A stretch of DNA of 33,989 bases from Branchiostoma floridae (lineage: Eukaryota; Chordata; Leptocardii; Amphioxiformes; Branchiostomatidae): contig NC_049995.1 in NCBI RefSeq assembly GCF_000003815.2, positions 8,622,285-8,656,273 of the forward strand, in the 5' to 3' direction. Shown here piece after piece: positions 20,401 to 33,989 of this stretch. How positions within the stretch are numbered: the stretch's first letter is position 1; every line of letters begins with the position of its first letter. The notes under the pieces are model-generated. The model saw nothing but the letters and a program-made list of their open reading frames with translations, was not told the origin of the DNA and searched no databases. The translations under genes and the position numbers were made by a program.

Positions 20401-23400
20401 TGTTTGTGGTCCTTGTGCGTTCGAACCCAACAAAGAACCAACAAAAAAATAAGATGTACTAGACTCACAACGATGGGGTGTCTAGTCAGCGGTATCTTTC
20501 ATCTATGCATGAGGTAAGAAAACACAACAATTTTGAACAAATTTGAACAATAATGGCAGAAGAAAAGATAGCTGAGGTAGTTGCTTGTTTGCCTAGAGGG
20601 GGGTACCCCCATGTCAAATAGAGGCCCCCATCTACCATATGTTAACATCATCAAGGACAAGCTTGCACTATGGTACGACTATGCTAACATGAATATGCAT
20701 GAAATAACACAGTCCCATGCAATACCCTTCCAGATTACAACAATACCCTACCATATTACAACATTCTCCATATTCTAGAACATTTGTTGTGACCCTTTAC
20801 TGAAATCACCATAAACTAGCCCCAAGGCTTGACCCTCCCCCAAAAAAAACACAACTAAAAACGAACAATTATAATGCCAGAATTACAACATTCTCCATAT
20901 TCTAGAACATCCTGTAGTGACCTTTTGCTTACATCACCATTAACAAACACACAATAACCTAAAAACATGCCAGAAATAGCACTAAGCTACCCTTTCCAAG
21001 GATTGACTTCCATAGCGCCCTGTCACTCAAGTATCTATCATGGCCTTTTTAGGTTCGAAAAATGAAAGCCCGATTTCCAAACTGGCTCACGATTGCACCG
21101 GAAACGTGACCAGGGAACCTAGACTAAACCACAACGTGACTGTGGTATCAGGCTGTATGGGGGTGTGGATAGGAAACGTGGGCCAAGTTATGAGGACATT
21201 TATGTTTATGACTCAGAAGCGTGGATAGCCTATCCCTAGTCTGATGTCATCTTCTTGTGTGTGTTGAGGTACACGTGGGATCTTTTACTGGTATCTTTAC
21301 ATGTAGGATCTTTACAGTTGTACACGTGGGATTTTCAGCAGAGAGGAGTATTAAATTTTCAGTTAAACAATGTACTGGTAGTGGTACTACTCTTATTAGA
21401 TGAAATCAGTGCTGTTCAACAACTCTAATAGTAATAGAGAAGTACTGGTAACATTGCACAAGAGAATAATCAAAAAAGATTGTATTCCATGCAAAATGAA
21501 AATGTCAAAGATTAACAAAAATAACAAGAGAAAACCACAAAAGCATAAACACTTTTGATTTTCAGCTTAACAATGTACTAGTACTATCCTCATTAGATCA
21601 AATGGGTGCTGTTCCTCTACAACCAAATAGAGAAAAACTGGTAACATTGCACAAGAGAATAATCAAAAAAGATTCTATTCCAGGCAAAATGAAAATATCA
21701 AGGATAACAAAAAAACAGAGGGCATAAACATTTTTGAATGACAGATATGCATATGTGGGTGGGTATATGTGGGTGGGTATTCCCCACTTTGTTTAGCTTC
21801 CTCTTTCGGCATTGACAGGTCCAAACATGCTTCTTTAACCCCCCATTTGGTTCCTCTTTTCCTGTTTACAACACTATGGGTGAAAACCCCACGCACATGA
21901 CTGTGTACCAACTTTATCTATGGAGTAATTTTTTTTAATCCCTGGCAAAAGTGAGTCATCATCACCGATATTCACATACAAGTAAAATCAATACAATTTG
22001 AATAACCAAGATATTACTCATGGACAATGTAACTGTGCAAATTTTTAACATGAAAATAAGCCATTATTTGGAACTTATAAAAACTAGGTTTAACTATTTT
22101 TCCTTCCCATTCATTCTTTGGGAACAAATGCTTATTTTTGTTGTAAACCCTGTAATTTTATGCTTTTTGAGTACATCAATTTTATAATCTATGCCATAAA
22201 AGACAGAAATTTGGGATGGACGGTTGAATTATTTTCTGTCCCAAGAAGCAAATTTCCGTCCTAGGATGTAAAGACGGGCCCTGGAGACAGCCATTGTTTT
22301 AAAATTATAATTTGAGAAAAATGAGACTGAACGAACCTGCATGAGACTTCCATAGGGTCGACCCACATGATGATGGAGTTTGCGAGGCCCAAGTCCTGAT
22401 ATCTCAGCCCGGCTTCGACGGCCGCCATCTCGAGTACAGTGTCTACGGGTTCGCTCTCCTGAAGTCGTATACACCGGTACGCCTGGCCCTTCTCCGGACA
22501 GTCGGGATACCAGTGGTTCTTAAACCGTTCTACCATGATGGCGGTCAGTTTGTCCGCGAATCTATCGACCTAGGAAAGAAAACCATCAAACATACATTTA
22601 AGTAACTGCGCAAAATATGAACATCACAATCCTTCAGAAAAGGTACACAGACCACAAAAATCTTAAAACTATATGCAAAAAAAAAAAATACCAAAAACAT
22701 AACCTCCATTTTCATGAAGGTAAAAAAAAGGACAATTGTTGAGAAACTAGTTCGAGATTTCATTCTAGCACTGGTCCTTTGTTCGTGTCTAAAAAGACTT
22801 AGTGAAGTAGCTTGAAAGTTTATTTAGGTTAATAAAACAGTGAAGCGTAAATTTGTTCCTTTGTTATTGGTAATTGTTACTGGTAATAATTTACAAGGCT
22901 GTTTTGTTATGCAAAATCAAAAAACCTGGGGACAAATTATGGTAAAACGAGTAGCAACAGATTAGCATACCCACAAAAACATTCCAACAGAAGCGGAAAA
23001 TTTTACAGAAATTCCTATAATCTCACGATTAGGAACAGAAGAACTCCTTTTAGAAATCAAGAAATACACATTTTTTTACGAAAAGATGAGATAACTTTTT
23101 CTTCGCACCATACGGTAAGATTTTTCTGGATAAGCATCAAAAGTTAATATTTTCTAACTGCGAAAAAGAGCACTTCTCTTTCTTACTAGAAAGAACATTT
23201 TCACAAGAATCGAAGAAAAAACAATTATACAAGGTACTAAACCATCCACTGTAAGAACTAAAACTATTTTATCTCTCTTATAAACAAGGAAAAGAGGACT
23301 GTTTTACCAGGGAAAAAAACACAACCCTTTGTTGTGAAATTTGTCCGTACCCCCCAGCTAGGGATTTGCCCAAACAAGTCACCAGTGCAGAAAAAATCCC

Positions 23401-23484
23401 CCATACCTGGTCTTTGTTCAAGTTGCCACTTTTCCTAACCAGTCTGGTCAAGTAGACTACAGCTGCTGCGATTTCGTCCTTCAT
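17469..23484 (-). CDS. BTG/Tob family antiproliferative protein, BTG3/BTG4-like, complete, 3 exons
   Basis: Exons 23484-23407 (26 codons), 22569-22337 (77 codons plus two bases) and 17772-17469 join at GT-AG into 204 residues. The BTG domain fills residues 1 to about 106: start MKDEIAAAVVYLTRLVRK, box A around NHWYPDCPEKGQAYRCIRL (44-62), box B around DLGLANSIIMWVDPMEV (85-101). Family members bind the CAF1/CNOT7 deadenylase of CCR4-NOT through this domain and slow proliferation by promoting mRNA decay. The N-terminus, the KGQAYRCIR box and a C-terminus with YHWVN are closest to BTG3/BTG4 (BTG3 ends near NHWINPH), not BTG1/2. The tail is Pro/Tyr-rich and unlike the box regions. Intron 2 is 4.56 kb. 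A 75-codon open frame in the leader ends at an ATGA overlap with this start codon. Confidence 0.95.
18247..19063. promoter_or_regulatory. Two E-box plus forkhead-site pairs in BTG intron 2
   Basis: CAGCTG at 18247-18252 is followed within a few bases by the forkhead-type TGTTTGTAAACAAA, with another CAGCTG at 18298-18303. The same pairing recurs at 19037-19063 (CAGCTG, then GTAAACA). The pairing is seen directly; enhancer function is an inference. The first pair lies in an unusually GC-rich island (18220-18420) within an AT-rich intron. Confidence 0.35.
18452..18760. repeat. Tandem duplication (~175-bp period) in BTG intron 2
   Basis: 18452-18580 aligns with 18628-18760, sharing GTATACATGA, TTTCCTGTG, ATAGTTTTC, TTTTCAGACT and TAGTATAG-type blocks in order. 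It is noncoding. Confidence 0.65.
20721..20950. repeat. Tandem duplication (~125-bp period) in BTG intron 2
   Basis: The block ATTACAACATTCTCCATATT and the following TCTAGAACAT occur at about 20756 and 20884, with similar flanking sequence (GTGACC, ACATCACCAT). Confidence 0.7.
21352..21720. repeat. Tandem duplication (~200-bp period) in BTG intron 2
   Basis: 21352-21533 aligns with 21559-21720, sharing GTAACATTGCACAAGAGAAT and AATCAAAAAAGATT with the same flanks. It is noncoding. Confidence 0.8.
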
Positions 23485-23708
23485 AGTGCCTTTTTCATGG
23501 AAGAAAAAGGCGGAATTTGTGGCTTTTCTCGTCTGTTTTGAGGACGGAATTTTCGTTGACTTTTTGGCGCTGGTTCGACTGGTTTCAAGATGGCGACGGC
23601 GTCTCTTCTAGCGTCGGTGGACAAAGGCTCTTGTTGACGGCTGTTTCTCGGAGAAATGTCAAAATTCTTCGGCCCAAAGATTGCACCTAGAGGAAGACAA
23701 ACATACAT
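23481..23708 (-). other. Upstream open reading frame in the BTG leader, ATGA overlap with the main start
   Basis: If the leader is unspliced, an ATG at 23708 opens a 75-codon frame (MYVCLPLGAIFG...) whose TGA stop (23483-23481) overlaps the BTG ATG (23484-23482) as ATGA. A second in-frame ATG five codons before the stop gives the shorter version MKKAL. The peptide resembles nothing I know. An E2F-type TTTGGCGC lies within it at 23563-23570. Confidence 0.4.
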
Positions 23709-24059
23709 AGGTATTCTGGAGAAAATTTGGTGGAAAAGCTACGGTGGGAAAAGGAACAAAGGACCCAACAACGGAGAGAACTCAAGTTCGGGTCTTTCCG
23801 AAGCGCTAGAGTCGAAGCTTCGAAACAAAAATAGAGAATTTTGGGGATTTCTAAAACTTTGACACCACATTAGGGTTATACCTTGTAAAAAAGCAGTGAG
23901 AAAAGGCGGTGGGCTTGGCAAGACAAAGAAGGAAATGCTGCGCTCGGTGGACAGGATGCTTGCGAGTTCGGGCTTTTTCAGCAGTGAGTCACGAAACAAA
24001 AGCGCTGTGCTCTGAGTACTTGTTTTCCCCACATACTATTTTTGGCGGCTCATACCAAC

Positions 24060-24324
24060 ATATATAGGGGTGTTTCTTTCATAGTGCATACAATTTTCAC
24101 ACTTTTTCATAGCAGTAGTCTATTGAAATGCTAATGTATAAACAGATAATATTTTGCATGTATAAAATAAGTTAACGTTTTATGTTACTACACATTACTG
24201 TAAATTTTATAAGATTATGTTAGTGGAATCTCCCCCTTGGATCAAACCATTTGTGGCAAAGCGACTTACGTCAGCCAATCACGTCACAGCTCGCGTTTCC
24301 GAGGGGACAAAACACATGACGTCA
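24060..24324 (-). promoter_or_regulatory. Candidate BTG promoter: TATA box plus CRE/CCAAT/CRE cluster
   Basis: Minus-strand TATATA (24066-24061) would start transcription near 24035, about 550 bp before the BTG ATG. Two hundred bases farther upstream lie TTACGTCA (24266-24273), CCAAT (24275-24279), CACGTCAC (about 24280-24287) and a full palindromic CRE TGACGTCA (24317-24324). CREB and NF-Y sites in this arrangement are typical of cAMP-responsive promoters. The start site is inferred. Confidence 0.5.
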
Positions 24325-25737
24325 CAACTCGGCTTGCCTTCTGGGAAGTCTCCCAGGAAACCACGTCTTCCAGGGCCTACGCACGTCTTGGCATTCATTC
24401 TGCAAGGATCGTATTTCTAAGACTTTATTTTGGATCCAAGAATTGAAGAAGTAAAATGTCTTTCAGTAGAACATCATCATAAAAACATAACATTTACCTT
24501 CCAAGAGTGTCAGAGGGAAGTATTGTATTTCAAGGTATTGCGCAATATAAATAGACTAGTCCTACGTGCAAAATGACACGGATTGCAAAAGCCTGGATTA
24601 ACGTTACATTTCTTTGCTTTCGTGCCATTGCCAAGAACGTTGGTCCATAGCCAACTAGAAACTTTCTCATCTCGAAAACTGAAAAAGAAAAGATGCATTT
24701 GAACTTCAATGTTGTGTAAAATCCTGCGTAGAAGTGAGATACAATTTCTTGCTGAAGTGAAATACAGTACAAAATGTACTAACGTTAGTATTTCCTGTGT
24801 GAAAACAAACATTCGAACTGTTGCACATAGAACTTTTGTTAAACAGGAAATATTGCATTTCGACACGGACTTTATAAACATTTCTATACAAGCTCTAGTT
24901 TTCTGCATAAACTCATTGATTTCAGTAATTGCATTTCACTTTTTGCCGGATGTTGTGCAATTCAACACTATCTAAATATTTACAGGCGAGTTTGCCCAGG
25001 CCTTGCAAGCTAAGCACTCCGTTCTGTTGACTCAACCCTACAAGTAGGCTACAGTGCTGTTTTGCCGTGACGAAATGATTGTTACAGATTTTAATTGTGC
25101 TGGCTGAGTTTTTTTAAATCAAAATATTTTCTTTTGGGATTTTTGTCAGACTCTATTTATAATAGTCACTGATTTGTATTGTCAAACGGAAGAAAATGAT
25201 GGTAAACTTTGCAGGTAAGCCAACTTATTAATTTTGCTTCAACGAAGATGTAGATATATTTGTTCATATATACAGCTTCTAGGGGTAAAATAATCTCTGA
25301 TGATTCTTCTGATCCAGAAAATTATGATTTCTTACTACATTAATTCATTATGGTGATTCACTTCTTTTGTATGTTGTTCACTACTGGTAAATGTTTACCA
25401 CCCAGGCACAAGTTACATGTACCCAGCAAATAACAACATCACTTGTTGACAGCCTAATGCAGAAACATTTTATCAGCTTCATCAACAGGTTGCATCCTTT
25501 GTCTGGGTTCACTCATGCTTGTGGACAAAATCACGGGAGCGTCAGCTCTCTGGGGAATACACACCTTTCTGACGACACACTTCCCTTGCCTCAAGGCGTA
25601 ACGTAGTTGTTTTCTACATACGCACCTGCCCAGTGTAATTATGTTCCTCGGCCTGGGGCTGTTTTCTGTGTCCCCCAAACACCTCTTGGCTGGCACCCTC
25701 CCAACTGTGCATTTCGGCGCTTGTTCACAGTTCGCAG

Positions 25738-25978
25738 AGACATTTGCTAGCCTCCATAGCAGGCTCTCTGGACCTTTTTTTAGCCTCCATAGCAGGCTCT
25801 TTGGGGCCTTTTTTTGCTCATAATACAAATTTTGCTGGTCATTTCTTTTTGTACTATGGGCCAGTAATCAGTGACGGCCGGCAATCAGAGACCCAGTACA
25901 AAAAGAAATGGCCAGCAAAAGTGTATCATGTGCCAAAAAGGACCCCAGAGAGCCTGCTATGGAGGCTAGAAATTTGCG
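25738..25978. repeat. Foldback element with internal tandem repeat
   Basis: CTAGCCTCCATAGCAGGCTC at 25747-25766 is inverted at about 25951-25968, as is TTTTGCTGG(T/C)CATTTCTTTT (about 25832-25851 against 25900-25918). The left arm holds two copies of the CCTCCATAGCAGGCTCT block about 36 bp apart, the right arm one. There is no coding content. Confidence 0.8.
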
Positions 25979-26799
25979 TGCTTCGGTGGGTGTGACCAAA
26001 CCCTGATAAAAGCTCCTTGGTGTGACAATCACAAAGAGCGACACACCTTTTTCTTGGTTTATGAGGAAGTTGAGACATAAAAAAAGGAACCTTGCATTTT
26101 GTACGGAAACTGTAGGGAAGTGGATTGTTTGGGACGTATTTGTAGCAATCTGTGACTTTGTTGTTGTTCATGCAACAGTTGCTTTGAAGAGTATAAATAT
26201 CTACATTTACAACTGGTGAAATGTTTTGTTTTTTTGGTGCAATACTCTACACAGACCTCAAGTCATAACCGCAAAAGTGACCAAATCTAAGTGAGGACAA
26301 CCTAGACAAAATGAACACATTTGGTGGTCACCCCTTAAACAATTTTTCCAGTCTTGTATACTCTGTAGATTAGATTTTATCAGTCCCCTGACATTGCCTG
26401 AGTGGTCTTGTTGACAGGTTGACTTTACTGATGACAAACCAGTGATGCTCAGTCATTACACAGGGACTCCCATACCACCGTATTAGACCAAAAAAAAAGA
26501 AAGATATTGGACTTTTGTATGCTTGTCTTTCATTTAAATAATTCAATGTCCTGTACTGTTGTGCATTTGCTGATATCATACATGTGATGACAGTGAGGGT
26601 ATAACTTTCCATCATATATACTTCTAAATTTTTGGTAAAACAAGGACACAAAGATATATCCAGTTTTCAATACATTTTACATACTAAAAATACTGCTGCG
26701 TTACCAGAAAAGCAAAAGCAACATGTATCTTTAGCCTACACTAGCTCCCAACATGCCAACTTACATACAAATTTACCAATCAGCAATACTCAAGCAACG

Positions 26800-26899
26800 N
26801 NNNNNNNNNNNNNNNNNNNNNNNNNNNNNNNNNNNNNNNNNNNNNNNNNNNNNNNNNNNNNNNNNNNNNNNNNNNNNNNNNNNNNNNNNNNNNNNNNNN
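26800..26899. other. Assembly gap (100 N)
   Basis: Exactly 100 N, the usual placeholder for a gap of unknown size. Any frame crossing it is meaningless. Confidence 0.99.
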
Positions 26900-28053
26900 T
26901 AGTTGAGACCTGGTTATTTTTATCTTAAGTATGAATTAATATGAAACATACAATCATGACACAAATCTGTCAAAGGGATCTTGAATTACAGACCCAACCA
27001 ACCACGATATCCCCATATTTAAGTGGTTTTTAGTCGATGTACTGTTCATGTCTTGTCTACTGTGTATAGTTAGTACAATGTACATGTTGTATGTAATGTG
27101 ATTTTACTTCATTCTGTAAAACCAAGGTACTACTGCTCTAGGGTAACTCTGCAATGTTGATTTAATGAATAAAGAATGAATTCATGAAAGGAGTTAACCT
27201 CCATGATGGAGCTAATAAAAGTTATAGTAATTGACAACAAGTCTCTTTTGTTTGTTAGTGGTATATTTTGCAACATTTCTCCTGTAAGAATGATCTTCTA
27301 TTCACAGCACAGCAGAACATGCATATACAAATATCGTGTCTGTAGTAAGGAAAGTCACAAAACAGAATGCATAAGCTATGGTTTGCGTCAAGAGAAAAAA
27401 ACACTCGAGCTAGAAGCAAGACTTTTGAAGTACGTGGTTACCCACATTTTTGTTGCATAAGCTAGAGTGTGCAGTGAAAATGTACCAAATTCTTTTGAAA
27501 TTGTCAACTTTACTAGTAAGTCATTTCATGAACATTTGTTACTGTTCTAATACTGTTATTTCCCCAGTCACCGTTAGCAAGAGTCACACAATATTCACAT
27601 ACATTTTAGTGTTTACTACATAGGCATTGGGAAAACGTGGGGGAAAGCACATCAGAGTAACAGGAAGTGGATAAAATGTCCAAAGATACACCCACCATTG
27701 TTCTATTAAACTAATTCGTATTCAAATCCATATGCAGAGTAGTCTTTTTAAGATTTGATATCTTGTTGTCTGCTATTCAATATTTCTGCAAGAAGCATCG
27801 TCCATGCATGTGTGATACATCCCAGAACTATGCCCCCCTCCCCAAAGTTGTTGCCAATCTTGCAAAAGCATTTGACCCTACATGTATACTTTCACAGAAT
27901 CTATCAATTCCAACAACCTACTTTTAGACATATATACTTTCAACACTTTTTACAATGTCCCTTACTATTGCTGGTATCTGTGTTTAAGTATATATTGATA
28001 GCAAAGCAGCTCTTTATTTTTACTTTCTGTGTATTACTAAGAGAACAACAGTT

Positions 28054-33988
<5,935 letters not shown>

Positions 33989-33989
33989 A

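Larger units (their letters stand above)
24325..28053. other. Intergenic region between BTG and SDHA, no gene seen
   Basis: AT-rich, with a foldback element at 25738-25978 and a 100-N gap. A possible retroelement-type tail with AATAAA lies near 27160-27180 (AATGAATAAAGAATGAATTC). The last few hundred bases before 28054 should hold the SDHA 3' UTR on the minus strand. None of the open frames looks like a protein. Confidence 0.5.

Noticed and set aside
23739-24032. 97-codon minus-strand frame upstream of BTG as a separate gene
   Set aside because: It lies in the probable BTG leader, shows no domain, and has serine/leucine/phenylalanine-rich composition typical of chance frames.
24217-24446. 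Two overlapping plus-strand frames near the CRE cluster
   Set aside because: Short, overlapping in different frames, no recognisable protein features; the region is better read as promoter.
26632-26928. 98-residue plus-strand frame
   Set aside because: One third of it is the N gap.

Overview
This is a eukaryotic genomic window from an invertebrate deuterostome. The best guess is a lancelet (Branchiostoma). That is an inference from the protein set: a chordate-like SDHA, a BTG3/4-type protein, a juvenile-hormone-acid-methyltransferase-like enzyme and a PLP dehydratase. It also fits the compact gene spacing, the short GT-AG introns and the dense microsatellites and small foldback repeats. No search was run, so the species is not proven. 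A run of 100 N at 26800-26899 is an assembly gap.

Layout from left to right: (1) the 5' end of a minus-strand gene (1506 to beyond the left edge) whose third exon carries a sulfotransferase-like P-loop; (2) 3.6 kb of repeat-rich intergenic DNA; (3) a complete six-exon plus-strand gene for a 326-residue fold-type II PLP serine/threonine dehydratase or racemase (5134-8865); (4) a convergent three-exon minus-strand SLC35G/EamA-type transporter of 353 residues (12250-9789); (5) a divergent methyltransferase gene of 264 residues with a TATA box and a probable noncoding first exon (about 13332-15117); (6) a three-exon minus-strand BTG/Tob family gene of 204 residues (23484-17469) with a long second intron and a candidate promoter near 24060-24324; (7) 4 kb of intergenic DNA with the gap; (8) the last eight exons of SDHA, the mitochondrial succinate dehydrogenase flavoprotein, on the minus strand (33969-28054), running off the right edge. 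All coding joins listed here keep frame at GT-AG sites. The genes are ordinary independent animal genes, not an operon.

What stands out is the rearrangement around them. Four separate fragments of local coding exons have been copied a short distance away: dehydratase exon 2, dehydratase exon 6, methyltransferase exon 1, and transporter exon 3. One of these copies sits inside an interstitial array of telomere-type repeats (CCCTAA and its CCCTAG/CCTAGT variants). Many short non-autonomous elements with terminal inverted repeats are also visible. They include a hAT-like element with a near-perfect 8-bp target duplication, an inverted pair of related elements flanking four in-phase SDHA exons, and a foldback element whose arms carry a hammerhead-ribozyme-like core.
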